NCBI GenBank assembly: GCA_030248215.1
Contig: JASANG010000611.1
Span: 124,001-188,000 of the forward strand
Length of the DNA stretch: 64,000 nt
Direction: 5' to 3'
Source: Enoplolaimus lenunculus
Lineage: Eukaryota > Nematoda > Enoplea > Enoplida > Thoracostomopsidae
The translations under genes and the position numbers were made by a program. The notes beneath the pieces are model-generated. The model was not told where the DNA came from, did not search any database, and saw only the letters and a list, made by a program, of their open reading frames with translations. Below are positions 1 through 11,188 of the stretch, piece by piece. The first letter of the stretch is position 1, and each line of letters begins with the position of its first letter.

Positions 1-96
1 TAACACTCCGTAACCGAATAACAGAGTTGTGCCATCTGCAGACGCAAGCTAAAATATCAGTAGTGCCCAGTCTTTTTCGGGTCTCTCACAGCAGTA
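1..96 (+). mobile_element. 3' end of a P-family (TA-flanked, mariner/pogo-like) MITE, cut by window start
   Basis: The stretch matches the last part of the complete P-family copy at 14537-14973: the phrase TCCGTAACCGAATAACAG, then a diverged terminal repeat ending in CGGGTCTCTCACAGCAG. The rest of the element lies outside the window. Assignment rests on this similarity alone. Confidence 0.5.
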
Positions 97-488
97 TTCT
101 TGGAAATTTAGTAACTTGTGTTGTAGTAGTGTATATAATGATTTGATTTTTTTGTTTGTATTTTTGTGTATGGTTTAAACCTAGTGAAGCATTTTCGTTA
201 TATTATAGAAACTGCAAATACCATTAATAGAAACTAATATCTGTTCCGGAACCATCAAGTTGATATTCGTGTTTACATGCTAGTTTTGTTGCCGACCGAT
301 GTGATTCATAAGCTTAAAATATGCTGTGAAATTTTGAAAAAGTGTAATTACAATTTATTGCGTCAATACAGCTGTACATATTACGTTTTGTGAGATGTAT
401 TTCTTCCCAACATCGCGTTGTTTTAGGGTTTTTAATATTTAGCATCAAATCAAAACTTACATTTCAAAAACCTCCCCTCTCACAGTAT
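97..488. other. No gene or element recognised
   Basis: AT-rich sequence without a convincing open frame, RNA or repeat signature. Confidence 0.5.
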
Positions 489-735
489 AGGCCCGTAGCC
501 AACTCACCTTGTTATGGGGGTGGCTAAATAGTGTTCACGAGGGGCATACAAGGGGGGCAGAGATGCGTAATATGAACCCAATAGGAATTTAACAAAAAAG
601 TGACCTATCCTATAGATCTCCACCAATGGGGGCAGCATTAAAAGTAAATAAATTATTTTCATTAAATTTCTAGGAGGTCCATATTCCGAACCTCCGCCTA
701 CAAGGGGTTTGGATGATTTACAAGTACGGTTGAAA
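489..735. mobile_element. R-family remnant (GGCCCGTAGCCAGC ends)
   Basis: It begins with GGCCCGTAGCCAACTCACC, the terminal motif shared with copies at 4713, 10386 and 31874, and keeps internal tracts of the type AGGGGGCA and TTGAAAATTTTC. The right end is diverged, so the boundary is approximate. No coding capacity is seen. Confidence 0.4.
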
Positions 736-789
736 ATTTTCTCTGAGGGCCACCCAAACACGGAAACCCTACCACGCACATATATATCC

Positions 790-950
790 ACATTAGGTGA
801 AGAACGGCGCAGCTTGTGATTGCATGCTGAACTCGAGCGCAAAAGGTCCAAGGTTCGTTTTTGGAGAGGTTCTAAACTTTCGGCAACATTTCTGGAAGGA
901 ATTGACTCCATCGTGCAGTTCCAACACATCCATTCTATCACTTAGCCAGA
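790..950 (+). mobile_element. SINE-2 copy, diverged (tRNA-related)
   Basis: It matches, in the opposite orientation, the element at 26555-26835: a box-A side GCATGCT..CTCGAGCGCAA, a box-B side CAAGGTTCG, then a shared tail running through TTCTAAACTTTCGGCAA and a CCATCGTGCAG motif. The box B is already damaged, so it is an old copy. Confidence 0.5.
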
Positions 951-1062
951 ACCGTTGATTCATCGTTAAAAAGCACACACTTCTTTCAGCACCTAATGAT
1001 GAACGAAAATGACTCCTGTTGATTCAGATTCAACAAACGAACAGCGAAATCTTTCCGCCACA

Positions 1063-1081
1063 ATTATTCGGGTCACTACAG
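1063..1081. repeat. Solitary P-family terminal repeat next to TA
   Basis: ATTATTCGGGTCACTACAG followed by TA is nearly identical to the right terminus of the P copy ending at 14973, but the neighbouring sequence does not resemble the P body. It is either a solo end or the end of a related element. Confidence 0.45.
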
Positions 1082-1337
1082 TAGAATTGAAACACTGGCT
1101 CAGTGATATTCACAATAAGCAACCGAGACGATTAAAATGTTTTTAGTATTTATTTAAGAGGTTCATAAATAAATTTTTAAATTCTTTTTAATATTTAAAC
1201 ACAAAGTTTAGTTTTGATTTTTATTCAAAAAATATCCACTGCCAAAGCATCGAGATGTCCGTGGCCGTAATTAGTTGGAACATCATAGTTTAGCACAATG
1301 TAAATACTTCCACATTGTAATTGTTTAACCAAACAAT

Positions 1338-4300
1338 ATGCACCAAGAAGTGAAGCGACCACGCCGACGCCAGCAAGATACCAGCAATTCTGGTTGTTGT
1401 ATATCTGGCTCGGACCAAAAAGCTTGTTTCACAGGCATTAAAGCATTTGTTGCTCTGATGTGTCTAGTGATTGCAATTCAAGGAACATATTTGGGCTACG
1501 TTGTTGGTATTCAAACCAGCTTAGAACGCCGATTTGAAATTAGAACAAGCCAAATAGGATTAATGTTGGCGATGTATGACATCGGACATACCATAGCTGT
1601 CATGATTGTTGGGTACTTTGGAGCGGCGGGCCATAAACCGCGATGGACCGCATGGGGAGTCATGATCAGTGCCGTCGCAATGGGTGGTATGGCGTTGCCG
1701 AATTTTATGTGAGTTTATTTTTAAAGTTAGGTACACATTAGCTGATTTGTGTCGCCGGTTTGATCTAAATTTCAAATTCTATATTCACATGACTACGTTT
1801 AACCGCCAGACGCAAACTGTTGAAGAATAATTTGGCCGACGTGTTATTTGTTTACGTTCATGAATAAATCTTCGAAAACATTAGCTTGGTACAATAATTA
1901 GAACTTTGTTAAACATTTCATATATGATGCCGACATTTTTTGATATTTTATTGAAATTTCTCTTATTCATTTTTTAAAAGAAAAGTTTTGAAAACGTAAG
2001 AAATAATCAACAAATAATCGTTACAATCGAAGATAAGTGCGTAGCTATGGGAAACGTCCGGGGTGTAAACTCGCCAATTAATTAACCAAAAGCTCATTTA
2101 TTGTCGTTTCACACCCTGATCAGATAATTTCGGCTGATTTCAACGCACCAAATTATTATATCGGAATCAAAATGATCCTCATTCTACGCACCAGAACCGT
2201 ACAAATTTGAAATACTGGCTAAGCTGCTCGATGAAGCACCAATAACGCATTTCAAAAACAAAAATGAAAGTTCACATTTTGCGTTTCAGATACGGTCCGG
2301 TGTCTGTTGAAGAAGATCTCGAAAATCATCGATCATTGTACATTAAAGCTATGAAATGTGATCCGCATAGACGAGACTCCAAATCTTCGTTCCCTCATCG
2401 CTATATCGCCAAAGAGCCGCCGATCAATTTAACTCGACGCGACGTATCTGCAGCGGTGCGGTCAGAGGGTTCCCTAGAACGCTGGAACGCGACCAATTTA
2501 AAAGTTCGAGATACTCCAACAGACCCACGTGAATCTAAAAGTCGTTACTTGGACACGGCTGAATTGCACAGTAGTCGTCGAACAGGCAACAACAAATTTC
2601 CCCGTAACTCAGTATCTCGTAGAGTGAAATTCATTTATAAACAGAATCGGAAACTTAAATTCGACAATTGTTTAAAAGTTTTTTCAAAGTTCAACACCAG
2701 TTTTGAGCCACGATTATGCAAAAACAACGGTGAACAATCTTCACTTTGGCGTGTTCAAAACGACAGCTTGTTTCAGTTTCCATACGTTTCCATTGCGAAC
2801 CGCAGCTCAATATTTCGCAGCGGGGACAGAACGCGTAGAAGAGTTCATTCTCGCAAACGCAAACTTACAGCCGACACTACAAGACGTCCAACTGCACAAA
2901 ACAATAATACCAAGCAAGATATTTGCGCAAAGCATATGCATGCAGATGCATATATCATTCTTGCAATATCGCAATTAATTGCAGGAATCGCAGCTGCGCC
3001 GTTTAACACTCTGGCTTACGTGTACATTGACGACAATGTTGACTCAAGGAAATCACCGTTTTATTTAGGTAAAAGTATAGCGATTTGGTCAATGTGACAT
3101 TTGTTATTATCCGTAGCTTTTTTTGCAATGAATATCCATTTAATAAAGCTCTGGCATCATAAGTGTAGCCAAGTGGAAATACCGACTTGAGAGGTCGCTT
3201 GTATATATTACAACATGGCTAAAATTAATCAGTGCAAAATCTGAAATAACAGCTAGGAAGAGTTTAAATATTTGCTATCAGTTTTAAACCATACTTTTAA
3301 TATGCAATGCCAGGTATCACAAACCGATTAGCGCAACATTTTGTACAGTTACCCGTCACTTTTCATTCAAAACTTGGTCAATGTTACTTTAAGGGCCGTA
3401 ACAGTAGATTAAGCGTATTCCTAAGCCTAAGCCTAAGCCTAAGCGTTGCAAAAATGTGTTCCTAAGCCTAAGCTTAAACCTAATCCTAAACCTAAGCAAA
3501 AAAATATGTAATATAGAATCTATGTCTACTCTTTTATAGACCTGCAAGAAGCCTGGACGCCCTTTAAAGTAACATGGCCCAAAACGTTATATGAAATGCC
3601 GCTCATGGCCGGTTTTGGATCTGAAAACTTTCGAAATTTCAACGATTTGGGTATTCCAGTGGTTGAAAAAGTTAGCCTGATGTTCGAAAAAACAACAGAA
3701 AAACATTGAGTTGTTCGCCATTTTAGGATATTTTACAGCCGTACGGTGTCGTTTTAGGTTTGCTCACAAGTATGTACGCGTTTGGCCCGGCGTTTGGTTT
3801 TGGTTTGAGTGCACTCTGCAACCATTTATATGCTGATCTAACAGGTAAAAAAGAAACCTTAACATTACCAGGCATAGCCTGTTTTGTTTGAAAGGGTTTT
3901 ATCATACCTGTTTGCTAGTAATTGTAATTTTACTCAAAAACAACTGAACTCGATAGAGCTTTCTTCGCTGTAAAAACAATAAATGACATGTTTGGTTGAA
4001 CTGTTTAAGCTTCGTTACTGACTTTGTCGATTAAGGAAATATAACCTTCTAGTAAAATTAAAACTGGGAATTTGAAAAAATTTGCAATGCTGGTTACCGA
4101 TTGTTCAGGATCACCCACTTGGGATTTTTTTCCCAGGCGTCTTTAGGATTTTTCGAGTTGATAGCACAAGAAACTTCGATCGAAATTTTTGGTAGAACGT
4201 AGCCCACATTGGACAAGTTTTGGCTGCGACACTGCTATATAAGCCTGGATCATTTTAATACTGAGTTTTTTCAGCTGTTCACTCATCAGTCACTGAAACA

Positions 4301-7300
4301 AGCCCAAATTGGATCGGTGCGTGGTGGCTAGGATTTATTATCTGCGCTGTTCTGTATTTAGCAGCAGGAGTGCCTTTATTTTGCTTTCCAAGACAAATTC
4401 AGCCAAAAGCAACCGCTACTCGTGTCCAGTTTAACATCGGCGACTTGGAATATCCCGAAGAACAAATCTCCCTCGGTCAACTACCGCAACAACCTGAGAC
4501 AGAAATCAAAACACAGTCAGAAAATGGTCACAGATCATGCTTATCGTTTTGTAAAACTATAAAAGGTTAGTTCAACATTTTTGCACTGATGGATATTTTG
4601 ACAATTTCGAGGTAGTAAAGCGAGGTTTCACTAAAATGCACACTTAGTATATTTAAAAAATAGCCCATGTTAAGTATAAAGGAATGCCCACTCGCTAACG
4701 CTAAAGCTAAGCTAGGCCTGTAACCAGCTCACCATGCTCGGGAAAAAATTTTAAGGAGGGGATTCGGGGAAATTTTACATTAAGGCCCCCTTTGGCTAAT
4801 GGCCTAGAAAGTGTTATCATCACCTTGAAGAATAAGCTATAAAGACGGTTGAACCCTTACAATCTTACAAAGTCATTCGCACGGGGGAGGTTTTGAGAAA
4901 CGTCCGCCTAAAATTTGGCTGGTGCCCCCAAATAGACTCGGTCTAGAATTAAAAACAATCTGAATTACAGTTGTCCCAAAATTACTTGGTACCCACTAAA
5001 TATAACTTTCTGCGGACGCCCCTGCAATCTAAGCCCGTATTCGCAAATGTGTGTAGCACCAATCACCAGTTGGTTATAGGTCTTGTAACTTTGAAACCAG
5101 CGCGTGGTGAGGGTCGAAACTCAGCACATTGTTCGCATTTGATTTGCCCTACTTCTGTACCAATTTTGAGAGTTGCAATTGAAGGTATTCGCCAGTTTGA
5201 AAACCTATCGCTAACTGATGATAGAGGTGCTATATGCATTTGAGAATATGGGCTCTGATGATAATTTTAGGACTACCTCGTGCAATATGGGATCTCATTC
5301 GCAACCCGGTCTATACAAGTATGCTGTTTGGTTGGATATTTGGTGCGTATCTGGTCGGTGGATTCGGCACTTATTTGCCTAAATATATCGAACATCAGTT
5401 TCACGTGACCGCGTCAATTGCTGACTTGTGTGCAGGTAGCGTTTTCGTTGTTTTGCTGTTTATTAAGTACTTTCTGTATGACGTGATTTTCTATTCATTA
5501 ATTGTGTTTTCGGTTATAAAGGAAAATCTAAATCTCCGTCCCAAAGAACATTTTGCTATGGAATTAAACAAGATTTTTCAGCGAAGAACAGGGCGATTCT
5601 GAGATACGGGATTCGCTTTTGCATGGAAAGTCTTGAATTTAACCGGTGATTGTCTTCTTTCGTTATTTCAAAATAAATATTTGCCACTGCCCGCACATTT
5701 TTTACAAATGTTTTAGACCACGAAGTATGAATATGCCAGTGTTGATTACAATTTAATAACCATAAATAATATGTCGCTATTTGTCGGATCTACGAAAATT
5801 CGTCGCCAGGATACCCTATAGACTGACAGAATCCAAATCTAAGCCTTAGTCCAAACAGAATCCTGCCCAAGCCTAAAGCTTAATGCTACGCCTAATGATA
5901 GGCGACAACTTGTCGAATCGCCAGATTTTGGATTACAAGTTGTCCAGCAACGAATTCTCGTTGTAGTCTGTCTGTCATTGTAGAAATGACTTGTGGACTG
6001 AATTTTCAGGAGTCATATCTATTGGCTCCGTGGCAACAAGTACTGCTGCTGGAGGATTCATTCTTACGCGATTCAATGTTGGCCCTCGACGAGCCACACT
6101 GTACCTGATTATTAGCTGGAGTGGCATTGTAGTAACTTACCTTATTGGGATGGCAATTGGATGCGATGAACCGCATTTAGTTGGTGATCATATACGAAGC
6201 AACTTGTACGTTTGCTTGTGAATAAATTTGCAAATTTAATTAATGTTGAGTTGGCTGAAAATTTCACATTTAGTGTATATACACCAAGAAACCTTGAATG
6301 CCCCTCCTGAAAAATTTTCAGCCCCTCCTAGCAATGTGAGCTGGCTGCGGGCCTGCTTATAAATCGAGTAGAGTAGCTCGAAAACACAACACGCGCTGGT
6401 TAATTTTTTAACTGGGGGAATACGCGTAAAGTTGTAGTATACTTTTGTCTAAGTCATCCATCGTTGACTCTTGGTGTAACTATGAACTGTTATTATCGTA
6501 TCAGTAATTCCTACAATTTCTGCTACCGTTCAGCGTTATACTCTTGTTGTGCGACCTATTATAGATGCCTGATTTTAGACAAACTTTGGTTCTCTAAATA
6601 TTTTACATAAGACAGTTTGAAAATACTAAACAAAGCAATATTTAATGCTAAAAGCAGCAAAATTTGCCAACCAAGTTTACTTTTGACTCTGATGCATATT
6701 TTGTGCCGTTTTATTGTAGCTGGAATTTTACTCAAGAATGCAATCAAGATTGCCGTTGCGGTTCAGTGCGTCAATTTGAACCAGTTTGCAACGTTGACAA
6801 AGTTTATTTTTCGCCGTGTCATGCTGGATGCGAGTTCGATTTTGAAATCAATCAGGTTAACGATAGTTATTGATGTACGAAGTTGTCACATGTTAGTTAT
6901 ACGGGCTCGGATCCGTAGCCAAGACGGAGGGAATGGTGGCTTTCGGTTTATTAAAACATAAGTCTGTTTGGCGATTTTCATTTGCCCATCAACAACAAAA
7001 ACCAAACTTGCGTTTGCCTTCTTGTTCGCTTCGCTCGTCAAGCGTTTTCCACTATGTGGCATCTTGCATTATAAATTTTATAATTCGCCTCTGTACATTA
7101 TTTATTTTGTTAACCACATTATCTATTTTGTGTAATTTTATGCTATTATTATTGTTTCGCTGCTGTATTTTGTCATTTTATTTCAAATGCTTTTAGTGGT
7201 CAAATTGTGCATGTGCAAACAATTCAGCAGTAACCGAAGGATTTTGTCCGAGTCCATGCATTACTATGCCAATTTATGTTACTGTAATGTTCGTTGGACT

Positions 7301-9547
7301 GTTCTTTGGAAATATATTTTTCATGACAACTATGATGGTGATTTTGAGGTATATAAGTTTACTGCAACGCTCAACATTATTGTTATAACCTAATTTTGCG
7401 ACAAACGCATAAAATCGAATCAACTTCACTTCACCTTTTAGTATCAAACTTCATTTTTACTTTCAATTGTAGCAGTGTCAAAGTTTTAGAAACTTTAGAA
7501 ACGAACACCTTGTTGAGCGAAGCGAAACGTTGAGTTAAGGTCGGAGTTTCGCGAAGCATTTTAAGCAATCTAATTTCAGCAGTAACGAGTTTTTGGGTGC
7601 GAGGAATGTGAATAAATTGCCTGCGCACCTTTAAATTCGAAAATTGAACAATTAGCTAATAGCTAATTTGCATATTAGCATAGTTGATAAGCCGAAATTA
7701 GGACTTTTTACGATATTTCACTAATTATTAGGGCTACAAGCAATCTAATTTCGGCAATAAAGGGTTTGTGGGTGCAAGAAATCTAAATAAATTGTCTACA
7801 AATCTTCAGAACCGATAATTAAACAGTTTGGTAATAGCTAATTTGCATATTAGCTTAATTGATAAGCCTAAATTTAGGACTTTTAAAACATTTCACTAAT
7901 TATTATGTTTACTGAAGGGTTTTGGGTGCGAGGAATTGAATAAATTGTTTACAATCCTCTGTAAATCAATAGTTAGCTAATAACTAATTTGCATATTAGC
8001 GCTTAATTGCTTAAGTGTGTTCAAGCTTCGCTCAATGCATGTAGTTCCACTTCGACTGGTGATCGCGATAGTTTTTTTAATTTTTATAATAGCGAATAGG
8101 TACCAGTAGTGGATAAGCAATCCGAAGATACACCTGTCTTCTTCTACACCCCAAATTATAGAAATATGACGATAGGTTAATTCTTTTATTTTTGAACAAA
8201 AGCGTTGATTTCTAAAAACTGTAGGAAATTCCGATTTCAGATGCGTGTATGACGATCAAAAGTCACTGGCGTTAAGTTTCGCATCAAGCTGCACTAATAT
8301 TTTTGGTAAGTCAGTATGATTGTGTACTGCACAATGAATGGGACTACGGATGGAGTTGTAGGGGGCCAGGGCGACTCATCGTTCCTTAGAAAAATTTTAG
8401 CCCCCACAAGTACTATTGCAAAATCAACAAACTCTCCCGTCATAAAATTGTTTTGGCCATCTAGCATGGAGAGTTGGTTACTTACGGACCTGGCTGTTTT
8501 TTGTTAGTGAAACTATTTTTGCCAATTGTTTAATGTGTAGAAGCGTTTGTTTACGTCAGAAAGATATTTAAATTTTTGATGAATCTGGAACTTACTATCA
8601 TGACTAATGCTTAGAGCAGTATAAACCTGTAGAACTTGACTTGATGGCCATATTCTCAATTGTGTGTAGCACCTATCACCAGTTGATAGAATGACATATA
8701 ACAATCGAAATGCCGCTAATCTTAAACTAAGAACAGTAGCGCTAGCAAAACAAATGAATTATCAAAACTTGCCAAATTTCCGAACGCACCGTTTGCTCGT
8801 TCTAATTTATCCATTCACTTTTAGTTGCGCCCACCATGTGGAAAATGGCAACGCCTATTTCCTACTTCTGTTTCTCAAAAAAGGGCAAAAGGAAATTGAG
8901 TTTGAAAACCTTCAATTTCCCACTGCCGTCACTTTCTGAAACATGAGTAGGTAACTCTTTCAAATTTCCGCGTACTGTTTGCAAATTATTGCAATTTACC
9001 ACTGGCTAGAATTTTAGAAACTCAATTTTCTTTTGCCACCGTTTTTGAAAACAGAAGTACAAAATAAGGTAGGTGCCATTTTCCTACATGGGGGCGCAGC
9101 GAAAAAGTAGATGATGCATAAAATTAGAATGTCTATCACCAACTGGTTAAAAACCAGTTACGGGTTTGAGTGCCGAAACTGAATACAAGTCTGATCGTTT
9201 CGTTATGACAAAAGGCACGTATATCGTAAACAATATTTGGTTTTTTATCCTAAGTATATTTGATATTAGGCTTTATTCCAAGTCCGATTATATTTGGTGC
9301 AATTATTGACGCAGCGTGCTCTGTTTGGCATGCAGACTGTCCCGAAACTGGGAATTGTATTTTGTACAACGCATCTCGATTTCGGTACCAATATCACGCT
9401 GGAAATGCCGGTTTTCAACTGTTGGCCATCGTTGCAGTCATTACAACCTACTTTATTTCCCGACGGTTCCGGTTCCCGGAAGAAGAAGAAGAAAAGACGG
9501 GATCGGATCAAACCTCTGGTGATGGTGCAGGATATGCTACTCCTTAA
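1338..9547 (+). CDS. Organic anion transporter (OATP/SLCO family), 10 exons
   Basis: Spliced model: 1338-1708, 2290-3068, 3758-3844, 4275-4565, 5271-5435, 6010-6205, 6720-6855, 7197-7348, 8241-8305, 9270-9547. All introns are GT-AG, phases agree, and the sum is 840 codons (839 aa). The family carries bulky organic anions across the plasma membrane as 12-helix MFS-fold proteins. Seen here: first helices at residues 33-120; YIDDN at about 370; FGPAFGF in exon 3; the OATP signature WIGAWWLGF at 425-433; a Kazal-like extracellular module with cysteines at 637, 641, 643, 653, 663 and 667; a second Cys-rich stretch in exon 8; and FIPSPIIFG opening exon 10. The C terminus is acidic and short. Odd: a basic, Ser/Asn/Arg-rich insertion of about 190 residues (148-341) between the third and fourth helices; it is open throughout but has no family counterpart I know. 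Start ATG chosen as the first in frame before a Lys/Arg-rich cytosolic N terminus. Family certain; orthology and substrate unknown. Confidence 0.93.
1709..2289 (+). other. OATP intron 1, no element recognised
   Basis: Donor GTGAGT and acceptor TTTCAG frame 581 bp of AT-rich sequence in which I see no repeat family member or other gene. Confidence 0.6.
3374..3582. mobile_element. T-family MITE with TTAGGC (CCTAAG) core
   Basis: Terminal inverted repeats TTGGTCAATGTTACTTTAAG and, on the opposite strand from the right end, TTGGGCCATGTTACTTTAAA enclose two blocks of CCTAAG hexamers separated by GCGTTGCAAAAATGTGTT. About 209 bp and non-coding. Copies at 35605 and 60458 share the ends and the spacer. 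It lies in intron 2 of the transporter gene. Confidence 0.75.
4713..4935. mobile_element. R-family MITE remnant
   Basis: The left end GGCCTGTAACCAGCTCACC matches the R terminal motif. Inside are the usual AAAATTTTAAGGAGGGG and GGTTTTGAGAAA-like tracts. The right end (TTTGGCTGGTGCC) is diverged. It lies in transporter intron 4. Confidence 0.5.
5040..5185 (+). repeat. SINE-3-like, tRNA-related repeat
   Basis: GTGTGTAGCACCAATCACCAG followed by a box-B-like GGGTCGAAACTC. Related pieces recur in the same gene's last intron: AGCACCTATCACCAGTTG near 8666 and CACCAACTGGTTAAAAACCAG near 9136. A tRNA origin is suggested only by the box-B likeness. Confidence 0.35.
5770..5955. repeat. Degenerate element with GTCGC arms and TTAGGC-like core
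   Basis: Opposed motifs (GTCGCTATTTGTCGGA / GGCGACAACTTGTCGAAT) enclose diverged AAGCCTAA hexamers in transporter intron 5. A similar arrangement, TTTGTCGCG..TTAGGCTTAGGC..CGAGCGACAA, appears near 48950-49005. Too worn for family assignment. Confidence 0.3.
6296..6357. mobile_element. R-family terminal fragment
   Basis: CCCCTCCTGAAAAATTTTCAG, an R-family internal phrase, followed by GTGAGCTGGCTGCGGGCC, the reverse complement of the R terminus. Only the right end is left, in transporter intron 6. Confidence 0.5.
7495..8065 (+). repeat. F-family AT-rich tandem repeat (about 180-bp unit, three copies)
   Basis: Three diverged copies of a unit containing AGCTAATAGCTAATTTGCAT, a GGGTTTTTGGGTGCGAG-like phrase, TAAATTGTCTACAA and ATTTCACTAATTATTAGGG. 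The left flank has GAGCGAAGCG..GTTTCGCGAAGC, and the right flank has TTCGCTCAATGCATGTAGTT. The same unit and flanks occur at 29005-30875 and 47918-48675. It lies in transporter intron 8 and is non-coding. Confidence 0.7.
8827..9098. repeat. Foldback element with about 80-bp inverted arms
   Basis: The left arm (8827-8905, starting CGCCCACCATGTGGAAAATG) is the imperfect reverse complement of the right arm (9019-9098, ending TTTCCTACATGGGGGCG), with about 110 bp between. It lies in transporter intron 9. It could fold into a long hairpin and is probably a MITE. Confidence 0.6.
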
Positions 9548-9862
9548 AGTTCGTTGAAAGAACGAACGCTTTGATGGGAACACAGGCTTCGCATGCCATT
9601 TTTTCGCAGGGAGGAAGCATTTTGCCTTAAACTTTAATGTTGTGACATAAAAAACCGTAAATTTGCTACCAATAATTCCGCTAGCAAGCCCGCGCAAACA
9701 GAGATCCTGGAGGTGTCGGTCAATTTTCCTCTGTGGATGGTGGACCCCGGAGTTCGCAGTGTATTTTAAGAGTTGCACATGTGTGCAACTACGAGTTAAC
9801 AAGTATATATTAATTTTAGCAAAAAACTAGCAATACCGCGAAAAACCGTTGCGAAAAACTGT

Positions 9863-9868
9863 AATAAA
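9863..9868 (+). promoter_or_regulatory. Candidate polyadenylation signal for the transporter gene
   Basis: AATAAA about 315 bp after the stop codon. It is the first canonical hexamer downstream. Use is unproven, since AT-rich DNA gives this motif by chance. Confidence 0.3.
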
Positions 9869-10385
9869 TTGTTTTCTTTCGCCTCCATCCGCAACCAGTT
9901 TTGTTTAAGTGTTAGCAGTGGTGATACTGCTATTCTAGGTTCTGCAATACTTGTTTGATTGAATATACACCAGACGTTTCTGCCGTTTTTTTCAGAAAAT
10001 ACCAACCCCGAGCTTGTGATATACATTAAACAATGTTAAGTCTAACAAAGAGAGTACTGAGTGAACAGGGTCGAGGAGGGAATTCGAGACCCTTAAACCA
10101 AAAAATAGTCTGACAATGTTCGGCTCTATACAAATAACAAAGTATACAAATATCTACGCTAAAGCATCAAAGGATGCGCATTCATTTTGCGATATCAACC
10201 GACATTATACCAAACACGTCAAAACAGGTGCGGAAACATTAAATTTACTTTTTGGTCCACAAACAATAAAGTTCTGCCTACAACACATAATCGTAGACTT
10301 AAATCTAACCTAAGCCTAAGTTTCCCTGTCTCTAAATGCACGAGTCACCTTAGTGTTCCAGCGGGCAATTCCTTATACTTCACAC
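9869..10385. other. Nothing recognised
   Basis: Intergenic sequence with a single diverged CCTAAGCCTAAG near 10305 and no open frame with protein-like composition. Confidence 0.5.
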
Positions 10386-10549
10386 GAGCCTGCCGAAGCC
10401 AAGGGGGGCTGAGGGGGCTCAACCCCCTGGAACTATTTTGCACCCCCTTAGAAAATTTTCAACTTTGCTTGTTTGTCTACTTACGAAAACGCTTGTATGC
10501 CCTCCTGAAAAATTTTTTAGCCCCCAGCAAGGTGCGCTGGCTACGGGCC
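10386..10549. mobile_element. R-family MITE
   Basis: It starts GAGCCTGCCGAAGCCAAGGG and ends GTGCGCTGGCTACGGGC, with internal CCCCCTGGAACTATTTTGCA and CCTCCTGAAAAATTTTTTAG. The order of phrases is that of the copy at 31874, in reverse. About 164 bp. Confidence 0.6.
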
Positions 10550-10571
10550 GGCAACCCTAGCTTAATTAGGA

Positions 10572-10700
10572 TATTTAATACGTTGTTTGCATTATTATGA
10601 TAGATTCGAACGCATAAATCTGTTATATTAATATTTTCATACGTTTGTTTGCATTATTATGATTGTTTGAACGCATAAATCTGCTGTATTAATCTTTTCG
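10572..10700 (+). repeat. Two-copy tandem repeat, unit about 65 bp
   Basis: The phrase TTGTTTGCATTATTATGAT..TCGAACGCATAAATCTG occurs twice in succession with a few differences. Origin unknown. Confidence 0.7.
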
Positions 10701-11021
10701 AACAGCTACTGCGTGTGCATGGCAAAACCAATATAAGAACACCGATAGGATTTCATGCTGTTAAAAATAGCATCTGGCATTTCGGCCGCTGCTCTTGCGA
10801 ACTTTCTTCCACTATGCTATCCAAATTATATCACTTTCTGTTTTAGGTAATTAAAATGTTAGTTGGCTTTTGGTTTCACTGAATGTATTGGGATAGCCAA
10901 AGATATTCAACACATTTCAGTTATAGTTTTATACCAATCATTCGCGTTGTCTACACCGTCGAATATATCAATGTCATCAATCTCTTTGAGCAGCCATATT
11001 TTAGTAGTGTGCAAGAAACCC

Positions 11022-11188
11022 GGCCAACGTAAAGAACAGGGGCGGAACTGTATTGTAAGCATATTCCTAATCCTGAGCCTAAGCCTAGCCTAAGCCTAAG
11101 CCTAAGCCAAGCAAAAAATTAGTCTAAAGTTTAATATTACTCTTTTTAGTCTCAGAAAAACGTTCCGCCCCTGATCTTTACATGGGCC
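11022..11188. mobile_element. G-family MITE with TTAGGC core
   Basis: Ends GGCCAACGTAAAGAACAGGG and, reading inward from the right, GGCCCATGTAAAGATCAGGG form an inverted repeat that continues into GCGGAAC. The core is a CCTAAG tandem followed by CAAGCAAAAAATTAGTCTAA. Copies with the same layout lie at 43886 and 63859. Confidence 0.75.

Noticed and set aside
504-941. 145-codon minus-strand frame upstream of the transporter
   Set aside because: It spans an R-family remnant and a SINE-2 copy, so the frame is a by-product of repeat sequence, and the residue composition is not protein-like.
2703-2978. 91-codon frame overlapping the OATP insertion
   Set aside because: It runs in a shifted frame within exon 2, and the main frame is the one that links the helices on both sides.
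3405-3500. True telomere or chromosome end suggested by CCTAAG repeats
   Set aside because: The hexamers are few, diverged, bounded by transposon-like inverted repeats, and lie within an intron. The same holds for the other sites.
3727-3757. Alternative acceptor TTTTAG before 3727 for transporter exon 3
   Set aside because: It would shift the frame by one relative to exon 2. The acceptor at 3757 keeps phase and yields FYLG-LLTSMYAFGPAFGF, matching the family.
9266-9802. 178-codon open frame on the minus strand over the last transporter exon
   Set aside because: It is the antisense of a well-supported OATP exon and has no recognisable domain.
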